NCBI GenBank assembly: GCA_023846275.1
Contig: CM043868.1
Span: 9,195,653 to 9,259,652, forward strand
Length of the DNA: 64,000 nucleotides
Source: Vanilla planifolia
Taxonomy: Eukaryota; Streptophyta; Magnoliopsida; Asparagales; Orchidaceae
Direction: 5' to 3'
Part shown: one piece after another, positions 46,475 through 61,700 of the stretch
Position numbering within the stretch: the first letter of the stretch is position 1
How the letters are laid out: each line of letters begins with the position of its first letter
Position numbers and translations under genes: made by a program
Notes under the pieces: model-generated
The model's database searches: none
Seen by the model: the letters and a program-made list of their open reading frames with translations, nothing else
Told to the model about the DNA's origin: nothing

Positions 46475-47908
46475 AATTCTTTCTAAAACTTAGTGATTAT
46501 GTCATGTGTTAATGGGTGCTTTTTTTCTTATTTAATTCCAATGTATTTCAAGTCAAAATAAGGAAGCTTGCAGTTCTATGGTAAAAACAATGCATTGAGT
46601 TTCTAATTAGTTTGTCACTATTGTTTGGGTCTATATTGAAACTAAGTTCAACACATAGGCTTTTGTAATTTGCTTCACTTAAAAAGTTATGATATTTTGT
46701 TTTTCTTCTAGATTAATAATTATGTTGGTATGTAGATCAATTCATAGGTGATGAAAAATAAGGCTTAATATGAAGTAAAAAGTGTGTCTAAGCACCAAAA
46801 AACTCATGGAGTTGTTGAGGTCTCAAGATGATGGCCTTAGTTGACTCTGGAAAGTCTTAAGATAAGATCATGGGTGCTAGATCATCGTATGGTCTTGAGA
46901 TATTAATTGCTTGAGTGGATTCAATCCATGATTACAAAAGCAAGTGTAGAACCTTCTTCATGACTAGAGTACTTTGTAGATACATTGTTCATTTTAGGAA
47001 GTTAGTTTGCTAGAAGAAAAATGGTTTTTATGTAAAAAAATAGTTCTCTATTGAAAGTGATTGCTAAGCCTAAATTTTGGATACAATCAACCACATTCAA
47101 AGGTAAATTAATAAAACATTTCTCTCAAGTATCATTGCCTCTCCTACTTTATCGCCAAAATTTATTTGCAAAACTTCCATTTGTACATCCAAGCTCATAA
47201 ATTTGATCGAATTCCAGTCTAGATTGTATAACACATCTATCAAAGGCACTTTGTTATCATGCATTTAAAACAATATTGACACTTCTATCTATAATTCCCC
47301 ATGTACAAAAATTAAATCCATTTTTTGTGTAATTCTATCATAACTAATAAAAAATGTGTTCATCTAAATTTTTTTTTGAGACAAACCACTAATGAGATAA
47401 TCACATTGATAATGTATTCTTAAACTTTCGTATTAAAAATTTCAAAAGTTATCATAAATTTGGTAGCTTATATAGATATAGTAAACTAGTCATAATAATT
47501 ATTAACATTTCATAATCAAATCACCATCTAAAGACCACAAAAATAAAAATAAGAAGATAGACACAATAGAATCACAACACAAAAGATTGCTATGGAAACC
47601 TTGTAAGAAGGTAAAACAAATGAGAGAAGCTCGAGAAGGGGGATGGCCATTCAAAAACCTTGGAGTGACTAGAAACTAAAATCCTTAGTAGATCAAGGAG
47701 ACTTGTTGCAAACACTTAGGAACATAATAGATAAGTGATTGCCAAGGTTCAAGAAGAAATGTCTTTGATCTATAAGTAGAGGAGTTCTTTATTAACAAAA
47801 GCAAGTTATAAAATAATGTTAAGGTATTAAAAAAAATTTGAGATGCAATGTTGCCAAACTATGGTGAATGAAAGTACAACAATGACGTGAAGAAAAAAAT
47901 TGCATTAG

Positions 47909-47962
<54 letters not shown>

Positions 47963-49167
47963 GAGTTTTGAGTGAAACAATAGTTAAAGTAAAACAAGAA
48001 TTGAACAACACTATTAAATTCATTAGGTGCTTTTAGAGAGAAATGTCATGAACCCAAAGCAAGAATGAATAAGGTTGTAATTGATGTGGTGGTGGCAAGG
48101 ATGGAAGAGTTATACTTGACGGACATAATGACCTTTCAAAATATGATTGGGTTATAAACGTTATTGTTAATCAAGAAGAATTTAATACCCATTTTCTAAA
48201 TAAGATATAGACATACCAGGCTTTAGCAAAGAGGACATTGGCAATTTGATGATCACATGCATCAACACGCCACATTAAATTGGTTCAAATAAAATGTTTT
48301 TTTCCTCATTATAATCAATATGAGACCCTTATTTCAACACTAGTATAAAATAATTATTCATCTTATAAATTGCACCCAAATGGGAACATCCTTAAAAAAA
48401 TATTTTATTTCACTTTTCCTACACCTATAATCAAGATGTTGATGTAATTTCTTGTGTGTAAAAAAGTAATTCTTCTCTTACTATATGCTCAACTTCTTAC
48501 ACTCGCCTCCCATATTATGGACACTATATCTTTGTTATTTGTGATTGGTTGTACATAGGATAAAATAAAGATAAACCCAATTGATAAATGAATAGAAGAA
48601 GATAATTTCAATGGATAATGACAGATGACACATTCTCAAAAAGTACAATAATATGTCATACATCTTATTTAACAATTATTTTGCAATGAGAAAAATCCCA
48701 GAAGTGTGAAGTAGGTGATAATGGCTAACCATTACGGTTTCTCTAAGAAATATCCTTTTTTCATGGGATAAATGGCAACTCTTCTTTCAACAAACAGAAC
48801 AATTAGGATTGAGAATATGGTCTATTATGTTTTCCATTAACATTTTTTCATCATCTTTTAGCATTTCTTCTTTGCACTATACACAAAACTTTACCTCTTT
48901 TGCTTCCACCTTTTTATTTCACAATGAAGAAAATTAGGAAAATTGAGTTAGCTACCCTAGGTCATAACTATGCCCATTTTATACTATATGGCTAAAATAA
49001 CTTAAGAAAATAATCAATGAAAATACTTCTCCTTCTTTGCCCATCCTTTCTTCTTCCTTGGTGATAAGAAACCAAACCCTTATTTACATTATTGTTTATG
49101 TATCATTCACTCTATCACAATCTTCTTATCCCTTATCATCATGTGTAAGGAATAGACATGTCTTTGG
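46475..49167 (+). repeat. Segmental duplication block B, copy 2 (B2), truncated; no gene seen
   Basis: PLR 3' flank homologous to 20474-23170. It is cut off at about 49168, where the sequence switches to block A. The part 48400-49167 is almost identical to 58930-59690. Confidence 0.82.
47909..47961 (+). repeat. (TAA)n microsatellite, about 52 bp
   Basis: Longest of the three homologous trinucleotide tracts (see 21930-21954 and 58436-58483). Confidence 0.92.
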
Positions 49168-52100
49168 CTTATGAGAAAGTGTTAACCATAGTGGATATAT
49201 TTGTCAAACATGACTACCTAGTTGGCTGCTTAAGAGGAATTGAGATCTCTAAGCACCTAAAGGTTGATGAAGTTGTTGAGGCATCAAGATGCTCGCCTTG
49301 AATAGTTTACTCTATAAAGTCTTAAGCTAGGATCATGGGTGGTGAAAGGCATGGTATGGCCTTGTGACATTAATTGCTCAAGTAGATTTGATCCATGATC
49401 ACAAAAACAAGTGTAGAACCTTCACCATCTTTTAGATCCATTGTTCCTTTTAGGAAGTTAGTTCTCTAAAGAAAAAATGGTACTTATGTAAAAAAATAGC
49501 TCTCTTTTGAAACTAATTGCTAAACATCAAGTTTTGTAGACAATCAACGAAATTTAAAAGAAAATTAGCAAAAACTTTCCTACAGGTATCATTGCCTTCC
49601 CTATTTTATCACCAAATGTTATTTACATAACTTCCATTTGTACATCCATTCTTAAAAACTAGGCCCAATACAAATATAAATTGTATAATATGTAGCTATC
49701 AAAGGTATTTTGTTAGTTATTCATTAAAAAAATATTGACACTTCTAGCTACAATTCCCCAAGTACAACAATTAAATTAAAATTGATTATTGTGATAATTC
49801 TATCATAACTAATAACAAAATGTATACATCTCAAATGTTTTCTAAAACAAACCACTAATAAAACTATAGAAATAATCATTTATTCTTAAACTTTTTTTAT
49901 TGAAAATTTCAAAAATTATCATAAATTAGCTAGCTTATATAGAAATACTCAAGTAGTCTTATTAATTATTAACATTTCATAATCAGATCACCATCTAAAA
50001 ATCACAAAAATTAAAATAAGAAGATAGACACATAGCATCACAACACAAAAGATCGATACAAAAACCTTGTAAGACAAAACCAAATTTGAGAGAAGCCCAA
50101 GAATAAGGATTGGCTTTCAAAAACCTTAGAGTGACAAAAAATAAAATCCTTGATGGATAAAGGAGACTTATTGCCACTTAACAACTTAGTAGATAAGAGA
50201 TTGCCAAGATTCATAAAGAAATATCTTTGTTCCATGAGTAGAATTTTTTATTAACAAAAATATGTTATAAAATAAAGTTGTGTTATTAAAGAAAAATTTG
50301 AGATACAATGTTGGCAAAATAAGGTGGATGAAAGTATGACAATGCTGTGAAGAAAACAAAGCACTAGAGAAGAGTACTACTAAAAAAGAGTTTCGAGTGA
50401 AACAATTGTTAAAGTAAAACTAGAATTGAATGATGCTATTGGATTCATTAGGCACTTTTAGAGAGCACTATCATGAAACCCTAGTAAGAGTGAATAAGGT
50501 TGTGATTAATATGATGGTGGCAAGGATGGAATAGTTACACTTGATAGACCAGATGGCCTTTCAAAATGTGGTTGGGTTATTAATGTTAATGTTAATAAAG
50601 AAAAATTTAATACTCATTTGCTAATTAAGGTAGAGAGATACCATATTTTAGCAAAGAGGGCATTGACAATTTCATGTGACTTGTATCAATACTACAAAAT
50701 AGCACTCAAATAGGATATGTTTCTACTCATTATCATCAACATAAGAGACTATATTCCAACGCTTGTATAAAATAAATCTTCATCACATAAATTGCACCCA
50801 AATGGGACCATCATAGACGGAAGCTTTTGTTTTGCTTTTCTGTCTTCGCCTACAATCAAGATGTTGATTTAATTTCTTGCGTAAAAACAATCCTTCTCTC
50901 ACTATATGCTCAACTTCTTTCACTCGTCTTCCATATTATGGACATTATATCTTTGTTATTTATGGTATATGTGATTGCTTACACATAGGATAAAACAAAT
51001 AAAAACTATTTAGATATAGGATAAAACAAATATAAACTCTTTGGATAAATAAATGAATAAATAGAAGAAGATAATTTTAATGGGTAATGATAGATGATTC
51101 ATTCTCAAAAAATACAAAAATATACCATATATCTTATCTCAAAATTAGTTAACAATGAAAGCAAATCCAAAAGCTTGAAGTAAGTGATAATGGCTAACCA
51201 TTATGGTTTCTTTGAGAAATACCCCTTTTTCATGGGATGCATAACTGTTCTTCTTTTAATAAATAAAATAATTAAGGTTTAGAATATGGTCTATTATGTT
51301 TGTCATTAACTTTGTGCTTCATCAACTTTTAGTTTTTTCTATTTTGCTTAATAAATGAATCCTTATCTCTCTTACTTCCTCCTTTTTATTTCATAAATGA
51401 AGAAAATTAGGAATATTAATTTAGCTACCCTAGGTCATGACGATGTCCATTCTTTCTAATATGGCTAAACTAACTTGAGAAAGAAATTAAACAATGATAA
51501 TACCTCTCCTTCTTCGTCCAACCTTTCTTCTTCCTCGGGTAACAACAAACCAAACTCTTTTTTACATAATTGTTTATATGCCATTCATACTCTTTCATAA
51601 ACGTCTTTTCCCTTATCATCATGTATAAGGAATAAGCCAATCATTGGCTTTGTTGCTACACAATCAAACCCTAATTATATTGCCATAATTAGGTTATGGG
51701 TTTCAAAAATCAATTTAAGTTTAGAGATATTTAAGACTTTCAAATTAAGGGGGGTTAAGAAATTATCTATATTAGTTAATAAAAAAATTAGTTTTTTCAC
51801 TCATATTAATTTGACTAAAAAAACTTGAAATGTTAAAGTTTATTACGAAAATTTCTATTTTCACACTCATTCTACTCTCATATTAGCTCTTGTCATTCCC
51901 ATTTATCCCTTGGTTATCATATTCTTCTCTCTAATAATTTTTCTTATTTTATCAATCAATTTGCTATAATGTTTCTTTTCCTTAATACTAATTGTCACAT
52001 CTCTCTTACCATTCATTCTCTTTCCTTTTTCACTCCAATTGAAGACAAGGATCCATAAAATTAATTATTTTATCTCTCTATGAGTAGTCCCTTAAGTTGT

Positions 52101-55100
52101 CACTAATCTTCTTTTAGGGATGCCATTACCAAGATAAAAATAATGTTTCCTCTTTCTTTGGTCATTTCATCTTAAGAGTCATTGCTGTTCTTGTTGTCTT
52201 TAGTAATAATAGTGTCCCCTCTTTAGTGTTGATTATGTTATCACTAAAATTACAAGACATTGTAAACATTGTCAAGATTTGCAAGCACGACCACCCATGG
52301 TGGGATCATCTTCTCACCTTTGGTGATTTTAATTGTTAACAAAGTTATGTTATTAATTACTACTTTCATCTATTTTTTTCATTATAAATATAGGTATTTA
52401 TATAAACCATTTTGTTGGTATAGATTAATAATATATTTAACAGGGATATCTTAATCCTTAATGTAGCTAAATATGCATTAAACAATATAAGATGATATTT
52501 TATGAGATAAAGTGTTCTTACTTAAATGCAATATCTTGATTTATTTTATTTTATTGTAGATGAAATTACTTAAGGATTTTGTGAAAGCTTAGATTAGAGA
52601 ACATTATAGGTCTAATTAAAATTATATAATTTGTTTGGTTTAATAATATTATATAAAAATTACTTTCTATATGATAGAGAGCATTATTCATTTTGGACAA
52701 CATATCATGAACATGATTAAATTTGGGCATCATAACACCTAGTTTGAATTTCTTACTAGGGATGGGTTTTATTTCATCTAAAGATTTGATAAAAAAAAGG
52801 TTTAGTATTAAAGAGTTTAGTGTGACAGTTGATTACCCTACTTTTATTGCATTTTGTCTTCTTTTTTGTTGATATGTATGACTTTTTTAAATGACGGGTG
52901 TGTCGATACTACCTCATCACTACACCTTTTGAATGCAATGTTTGTCATTTTTAGTACTAATACTTTTGTTGCATTTTATAGCTCGATTATATTTTCACAT
53001 CTTTTTTATATAATTTGAGCCAAAGTCACTATATGAAATGTTTAATAGGATTATGGATTTTTCTTATTGAGTAAGATTGCTTTGTATGATTTGTAAGTTC
53101 ATATAAATCAAGAATTGCAAATAGTTCTTGTTGTGAATCTATATTTCCCTTGCCAATTTCTCTTAAATCCCACCACATTTCTTTATTTCCTATTTCTTAC
53201 CATCAAACAAGTTTTAACCATTGCATAAATGTTTGGTTTATACCTTGGAATCAGTGTTTCTCTTATTGTTAAAAATAAAATAAAATTGAAGTCATGTTAG
53301 TAAATGCTTAAACATTAATTCAATAGCTTTAGGTTGAAATTTGCAAGTCCTTAACATATGTTAAGCTAACCCAATTTTTTTTAATGTCATTTAATTAGTG
53401 ATTTGAGTTGGTTTATATCTTTAATTTCAAAGAAAAATTGATTTTCTTGTTGCTAGAAACAATAAAGCGTTTAATATCTTGCATATCTACTTCCTAGAAT
53501 GTCTTGGTTAACAACACAACTTAATAAGAATCCAATCAAATGTACCTTCAAACTTATAATCTAGTTTTTTAAATAGGCTTATAATCCTAATCTAGAATTA
53601 TCCTTTATAAGTTGTAGGGATTTTAAAGTCCATGCTGATCACCTTAAAACTTACTAAACTTAAAATTTTGTTGAAGTTATTATTTTGAAAATTTGACAAA
53701 GCTTTGGATTCTAATTAAACAAGTAAAATAGTTTTAAAAATCTAAAAGTGTCTATTTCATTTTTCAAACTTTCAAAATTTATAAGCTCACTAAATTGCAA
53801 GTTGTAAACTTGAAAAAAAGCCATTATTTAGTCAATTTTGAGCACAGTAAGTGTGTCGAACTCCCCTAGTTAGCATTGACAAATTAAATCGATCATGTGT
53901 CATATCAAGTCGATATCAACATCTTTGGTTGAGTGTCATTGAACCTTATAATCTCATTAATATCCCATGAATCAGATAGAATAACATAATAAAATATAGA
54001 TTCTTTTAGAGGTTTGTTCACCCAAGACATTTAAACAATAACCAAACTAATGAATGAAAATTTTTCAATAACTCACACCCCTTGAAACATCGATGAACTA
54101 AACAATGAGTCACGCATCAAACTACAATAATTCTAATGATGACGAAGTGAGAGAGTGAAATAATAAGGATAAGAGAGTTCACACACTTGCCAATCTATTT
54201 TTTTAAGCCCTAAAGAATAACACCAACTATTTAGGAAGAAGAAAAAAGAGATAAAAAATATCATTATAGTTGACTTTACAAGAACATCTATAATACTCAC
54301 CAACACATTAATGTATGAGTTCTTATTTGTGATAGTATTGGTCTTTCAGAGATGTTTTGGTAATTGCTTAAAGGTCATGGATCATTACTTTGATAAGCAT
54401 AATATAATTGGACACCATCAAGTCAAGTTTTGTCAATATGAGTTAGAAGGGTGATGAAGTTATGAAAGATGAAAGGACATTTGTTGAAATTTTTTTTGCT
54501 AAGAATTAAATAGTTACAAGAACTTCTAATGAAACAATATCATCCATTAACTTATAGACCTAAGCAAGGCATGAGTAATGTACAAGAGATTGCAAACTAT
54601 ATAAGAAGGTCACAAGGTAAACCTACAATTTCTCACTCAATGTTTGTAACCATGTGACGAACATTATGAGCACCTTTTAAAACTCCATCCCATGATAAAG
54701 TTAAGGCCATTATAGAAGTTATTACTTAGCAATAATTTTGTGGATTAGTGTGTAATTGTGAGAGGAAAGAACATTATGAATAATATTGTTCAAATCAAGA
54801 TATCTTACCTTACTAATTGAACTTATTAGTGAAAAAAACTTGTTCTTCCCTTGTGGATCACATTAAAAAAAGAAAAGATACTGATGTTGAGGATGACTTA
54901 AAATATCTCTAAGAGCCTAGTAACTTTAATCCCTATGCATGAGTTTTTATCAAAATCAGTCTAATAGAATTGAGAATATATTAATTTTTCCTTAAACTCA
55001 CTGTGATAATAATGAGAGAATGATAAGGTTATTGTGGAGGATGAGTTGAATTCTACTAACAAGTGTCAGAATTATCTTTGAGATTTAAGAAGATTATTCT

Positions 55101-56820
55101 AAAACTACATAAGAGAGATTATAGATTACATTTTAAAATAATAAATATATAACTGAATGAAAATATCATGATATTCTTCTAAATGAATGCAACTAATTTT
55201 TTGTAGAAACGATATATTTTATATTTTTTATTTTTTCCTCTAACAATTTAGTCTTGTTTATAGTATCACTTGAGATTTTTCTAAAGTACTGAATTTATCA
55301 TCATCACCACCACCATTATGCCTCAATCTTTACTAGAAATACAACTTCCAACATTACCATGAGATTCATTAAATGTTGCTACCTTTAACAATTCATATAT
55401 TTTTTCTATACAATTTGAACAATATAGAAGATTTAATTTTGTCATATTGGTTATAAGACATTTTCTTATCAAACATGTTAGATGCATCTTTTATTATTGC
55501 TTAGAGATTACCATCAACAAATCTTTTGGAATGGGAGGATCCATTATTTTTTAATGAGTCATTTGATCTCTAAGATACATCATCACCAAATTGTTAACAA
55601 CCTCTCACCAAAATTGCAAGAGACCTCCTAGTAGATAGTGGCAAAACCATCTTCTATTTTATGATAGGCAAAGGCATGATTTTGATAGTCCAACTTCTAG
55701 TCAAAATTGTGTTAGTATCAAAGAATTCATTTGTCGTCTTAGTTTTGTCATTCGATGTTCAAATTATTAAGTTATTTTTAGTGACATGATATTGTCAATA
55801 AAAAATGTCCTAGACATTAGCCTTTATCAAAGATAGAGTTCTACACTCTCTTCAGAGATAAATAAGAGATTATACTTATGACATGCCTCTTCAACTAATC
55901 ATTAAAGACAAGTTTTTTATAGATCATGATAGTTGACACTATGAACACAAGCTACTCAATGATATGACTTTTGATACCAATGCTTATTATTTTTAGAAAC
56001 TATACTTTTGAATCTTTTGTGATTTGATCATGCATTTGTACTTATGTATATATTTTATACCTTGAGCCATCCTGAGATAGACCCAATGGATAAGAATATG
56101 TCAAGATTAAGGTGGGTTAACTTATATAGTTTTTAGATTCACGTTGATAATGTTATATAATCAAATCATCATATCATATGATTAGAGGAAACATTGTTAA
56201 TTCGATTGTTATGTCCATCATTTTGGGGTGGTTAGTTATCGTCAACTACTCTACCAAATTACAAAGCTAACCTATGAAATTTGCTATAGACTACACTTGG
56301 AAATCTCCTAATCTAATTTAGTCATTAGTTCAAACCACCCTAGGTAGTTAGGTCAAACAGAGTAACCGATCTTACTATTTTTTAGTTACATGAGAGTCCA
56401 CTTTTTGTTGCTCTTATCCCATTCTATATTTTCCCTATAGAAGCATGTGTTTTGATTATTTGAAAATGATATGGAATCATTTCAACAAAGAAATAGATTA
56501 ACTCGATGCTTTGGTGAAGATCATGTAAGTCTCTTCCTACCCTCATTGCATGATTCGAGTGAGTTATCCAAAAGCTTGCATATTTGCTTAGAGTATTGCA
56601 ACAAAGATCATAGTGTAGCACTAAGTTTTCATGATGAGAGGTATCTTGGCTCCTCTTTACTTCACTCCTTTCCTTGTTTGGTAAACTAGTTATTTGTATT
56701 AATGATATAAGTGTTGTTCTCTAGAACTTTAGCATGATCATTTAACTTATTGTTTTAGATAATTAAAATTTGTTCATGATTAAATATTTAAGCATAGTTA
56801 AATAGCTTTAGATTGAGATT
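49168..56820 (+). repeat. Segmental duplication block A, copy 3 (A3), no gene seen
   Basis: Nearly identical to 6034-13640, with only scattered substitutions seen by eye. It retains about 61 bp (around 49930-49990) that A1 has lost. It begins at a junction with B2 and ends at a junction with PLR exon 5. The same minor open frames as in A1 recur and are not supported as genes. The shared 3.3-kb deletion scar lies near 52670. Confidence 0.9.
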
Positions 56821-56984
56821 TGAAAGTATATGAACAACGAGTTGTTATGTGACATTACTAGCATGTCTTCTATGAAGGTTGTTTGACAAATTTTGAGATA
56901 GGGGATTTGGGGGAGGAGGCTTCGAATCTATATCCTGAGGTTGCATATACTCAAGTTAAGGGTTATTTGAAGCATTATTTGTGA
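56821..56984 (+). pseudogene. PLR: PLR exon 5, broken copy 3
   Basis: Exon 5 alone: KVYEQRVVM, two stops (TGA, TAG) at the same codons as in copy 1, then HVFYEGCLTNFEIGD, LYPEVAYTQVKGYLKHYL and the natural TGA at 56982-56984. Exon 4 and its splice acceptor were removed by a deletion that joins block-A sequence (13640-like) directly to the exon at a TGAAAGT match. The shared stops make it a sister of the 20-kb copy rather than the 46-kb copy. Confidence 0.87.
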
Positions 56985-58435
56985 ACTTCTTTCTAAAACT
57001 TAGTGATGATGTCATGTGTTAATGGGTGCTTTTTTGCTTGTTAAGTTCCAATGTGTTTTGAGTCATAATAAGTGAACTTGAAGTACTATAGTAAAAACAA
57101 TGCATTAAGTTTCTGATTAGTTTGTCGCTATTGTTTGGGTCTACATTGAATCTAAGTTCAACTCATAGGCCTTTTCAATTTTCTTAACCTCAAAAGTTAT
57201 GATATTTCTTTCTTCTTCTAGATTAAGAATTATGTTAGTATGTAGATAAATTCATGGGTGATGAAAAATCGGACATAATATGAAGTAAAAAAGTGAGGTG
57301 TCTAAGCTTAAAAAGACTCATAGAGTTGTTGAGGTCTTAAGATGGTGGCCTCAAATAGTTGACTCTAGAAAGTCTTAAGATAGGATCATGGGTGTTAGAA
57401 GCATGGTATGGTCTTGAGATATTAATTGCTTGAGTGGATTCAATCCGTGATCTCAAAAGCAAGGTTGTAACCTTCGTCATGATTTAAGTACTTCATAGAT
57501 CCTTTGTTCATTTATGAAGTTAGTTTTCTAGAAGATAAATGGTATTTATGGAAAAAAATTGTTCTCTATTGAAGCTGATTGCTAAGCCTCAAATTTTAGA
57601 GACAATCAACCACATGCAAAAGTAAATTAATAAAACATTTCTTCCAAATATCATTGCCTCTCCTACTTTATCGCCAAATGTTGTTTGCACAACTTCCACT
57701 TGTATATCCAATCTCGTAAACTTGATAGAATTCCAATCTAGATTGTATAACATATATCTATCAAAGACACTTTGTTATCTTGCATTTAAAACAATATTGA
57801 CACTTTTATTTACAATTCCCCAACTACAAAAATTAAATCGATTATTGTTGTAATTCTATCATAACTAACAACAAATGCGTACATCTCAATTATTTTTTGA
57901 GACAACCACTAATAAGATAATCACAATGATAATGTATTCTTAAATTTTTTTATTAAAAATTTCAAAAATTATCATAAATTAGGTAGCTTATATAGAAATA
58001 ATAAACTAGTCATAATAATTATTAACATTTCATAATCAAATCACCTTCTAAAGACCACAAAAATTAAAATAAGAAGATAAACATGATAGAATCACAACAC
58101 AAATGATTGTTGTGGAAACCGTGTAAGAAGGTAAAACAAAATTTGAGAGAAGCCCGAGAAGGGGGATAGCCATTGAAAAACCTTGGAGTGACTAGAAACT
58201 AAAATCCTTAGTAGATCAGGGAGACTTGTTGCAAACACTTAGCAACATAATAGATAAGTGATTGCAAAGATTCAAGAAGAAATGTCTTTGATCTATAAGT
58301 AGAGGAGTTCTTTATTAACAAAAACAAGTTATAGAATAACGTTAAGGTTTTAAAACAAAAATTGGAGATGCAATGTTGTCAAACTAAGGTGAATGAAAGT
58401 ACAACAATGACGTGAAGAAAAAAAAATGCACTAGA

Positions 58436-58483
<48 letters not shown>
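58436..58483 (+). repeat. (TAA)n microsatellite, about 47 bp
   Basis: Homologous to the tracts at 21930-21954 and 47909-47961, with a different length. Confidence 0.92.
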
Positions 58484-58485
<2 letters not shown>

Positions 58486-58750
58486 GAGTTTTGAGTGAAA
58501 CAATAGTTAAAGTAAAACAGGAGTTGAACAATGCTATTAAATTCATTAGGTGAAGAAATGTCATGAACCCAAAGCAAGAATGAATAAGGTTGTCATTGAT
58601 GTGGTGGTGGCAAGGATGGAAGAATTATACTTGACGGACATAATGAACTTCCAAAATATGATTGGGTTATTAACGTTATTGTTAATCAAGAGGAATTTAT
58701 TACACATTTTCTAAATAAGATATAGACATACATGCTTAGCAAAGAGGACA

Positions 58751-61700
58751 TTGGCAATTTGATGTGACTTGCATCTGCACACCACATTAAATTGGTTCAA
58801 ATAGGATGTGTTTGTGCTCATTATAATCAATATGAAACCCTTATTTCAACACTAGTATAAAATAAGCCTTCATCTTATAAATTGCACCCAAATGGGAACA
58901 TCCTTAAGAAAATAGTTTATTTCACTTTTCCTACACCTATAATCAAGATGTTGATGTAATTTCTTGTGTGTAAAAAAGTAATTCTTCTCTTACTATATGC
59001 TCAACTTCTTACACTCGCCTCCCATATTATGGACACTATATCTTTGTTATTTGTGATTGGTTGTACATAGGATAAAATAAAGATAAACCCAATTGATAAA
59101 TGAATAGAAGAAGATAATTTCAATGGATAATGACAGATGACACATTCTCAAAAAGTACAATAATATGTCATACATCTTATTTAACAATTATTTTGCAATG
59201 AGAAAAATCCCAGAAGTGTGAAGTAGGTGATAATGGCTAACCATTACGGTTTCTCTAAGAAATATCCTTTTTTCATGGGATAAATGGCAACTCTTCTTTC
59301 AACAAACAGAACAATTAGGATTGAGAATATGGTCTATTATGTTTTCCATTAACATTTTTTCATCATCTTTTAGCATTTCTTCTTTGCACTATACACAAAA
59401 CTTTACCTCTTTTGCTTCCACCTTTTTATTTCACAATGAAGAAAATTAGGAAAATTGAGTTAGCTACCCTAGGTCATAACTATGCCCATTTTATACTATA
59501 TGGCTAAAATAACTTAAGAAAATAATCAATGAAAATACTTCTCCTTCTTTGCCCATCCTTTCTTCTTCCTTGGTGATAAGAAACCAAACCCTTATTTACA
59601 TTATTGTTTATGTATCATTCACTCTATCACAATCTTCTTATCCCTTATCATCATGTGTAAGGAATAGACATGTCTTTGGCTTAGTTACCACATAATCAAA
59701 CCCCTTAATTATTACCATAATTAGGTTATTCAATGAATTCTATGGGTTTTAAAAATAAATTAAAGTTTAGAGATATTTAGAACTATTCTAAATTAAAAAG
59801 GTAAGAAATTATCTATAACAGTTAATAAAAAAATTTAATTACTTTAGTTCATGTTAATTAGATTAGAAAAGCTTGAAAATGTTAAACTTTATTACTAAAT
59901 ATCTAATCCCTCTACCATTCTACTCTCTTGTTAGCCCTTATTATTCGTATTTATGCCTTCATTTGCCTCTTCTTTCCGATAACAATTTTTCTTATTCTAT
60001 CTATCACTCTGTTACAATGCACTTCTTCTTCATTTTTAATTATGAAATCTCTCTTACTATTCATTCTCCTTTTTTCACTCCAATGAAAAATAAGGCTCCA
60101 TTGTATTCAATATTGTATCTCTCAATTTGTAGTCCCTTTCATAAGTATTCATTAATCTTCTTTTAGGGATGTCACTACCAAGATAAGAATAGTGTTGCCT
60201 CTTTCATTGGTCATTTCTTCCTTTAGAGTCATTGTTATTGTTGTTGTCTTTGATAATAATAGTGTCTCTTCTTTAGTGTTGATTATGTTGTCACTCAAAT
60301 TACAAGATATTATGAAGATTTGCAAGCATGACCACCCATGGTGGAATCATCTCCTCTCCTTTGGTGAGTTTAATTATTATCAAAGTTTTGCAATTAATTA
60401 TTGCTTTCATGTATTTTAGTTAATTATAATCATAGGTATTTACATAAATCATTTTTTGACACAGATTAACAACATATTTAGCATGGATTTCTTAATCCTT
60501 AATTTAGGCTAAATATGGGTTAAGTATAGATGATATTTTATGAGATTAAGTGTTCTTATTTAAATGCAATATCTAGATTTATTTTATTCTACTATAGATA
60601 AAATGTCTTAAATACTTTGTGGGAGCTTTGATCAAGAAATATCATAAGCTTAATTCAAATTGTATAATTTTTTATTTTAGTAATATTATTTAACAATAAC
60701 TCCTTACGCCTTTATCTCTATAGATGAAACTCTTGGCAATTTGACATGACTTGCATCAGCACATCACATTAAATTGGTTCAAATAGGATGTGTTTTTGCT
60801 CATTATAATCAATATGAGACCCTTATTTCAACACAGTACAAAATAAGTCTACGTCTTATAAATTGCACCCAAATGGGAACATCCTTAAAAAAATAGTTTA
60901 TTTCACTTTTCCTACACCTATAATCAAGATGTTGATGTATTTTCTTTTGTGTAAAAAATATTTCTTCTCTTACTATATGCTCAACTCTTACACTCACCTC
61001 CCATATTATGGACGTTATATCTTTGTTATTTGTTATTGGCTGTACATAGGATAAAATAAAGATAAACCCAATTGATAAATGAATAGAAGAAGATAATTTC
61101 AAAGGATATTGATAGATGGCACATTCTCAAAAAGTACAATAATATGTCACAAATCTTATTTAGCAATTATTTTGCAATGAGAAAAAACCCAAAAGCATGA
61201 AGTAGGTGATAATGGCTAACTATTATGATTTCTCTAAAAAATATGTTTTTTCATGGGATAAATGGCTACTACTCTTTTAACGAATAAAACAATTAGGGTT
61301 GAGAATATGGTCTATTACGTTTGTCATTAACTTTTTTTCATCACCTTTTAGCTTTTCTTCTATGCACTTATATAAAACCTTGCTTCTTTTGCTTCCACCT
61401 TTTTATTTCACCAATGAAGAAAACTAAGAAAATTTATTTAGCTACCCTAGGTCATAACTATGCCCATTCTATACTACATGACAAAAATAACTTAAGAAAA
61501 TGATCAATGAAAATACTTCTCCTTCTTTGCCCATCCTTTCTTCTTCCTTGGGTAATAAGAAACCAAATTCTTATTTACATTATTGTTTATGTATCATTCA
61601 CTCTGTCACAATCTTCTTATCCCTTATCATCATTTCTAAGAAATAAACATGTCTTTGGCTTAGTTACTACATAATCAAACCTTAACTCTATTATCATAAT

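Noticed and set aside
58379-58564. Minus-strand frame with a poly-leucine run
   Set aside because: The leucines are the translated (TAA)n microsatellite.
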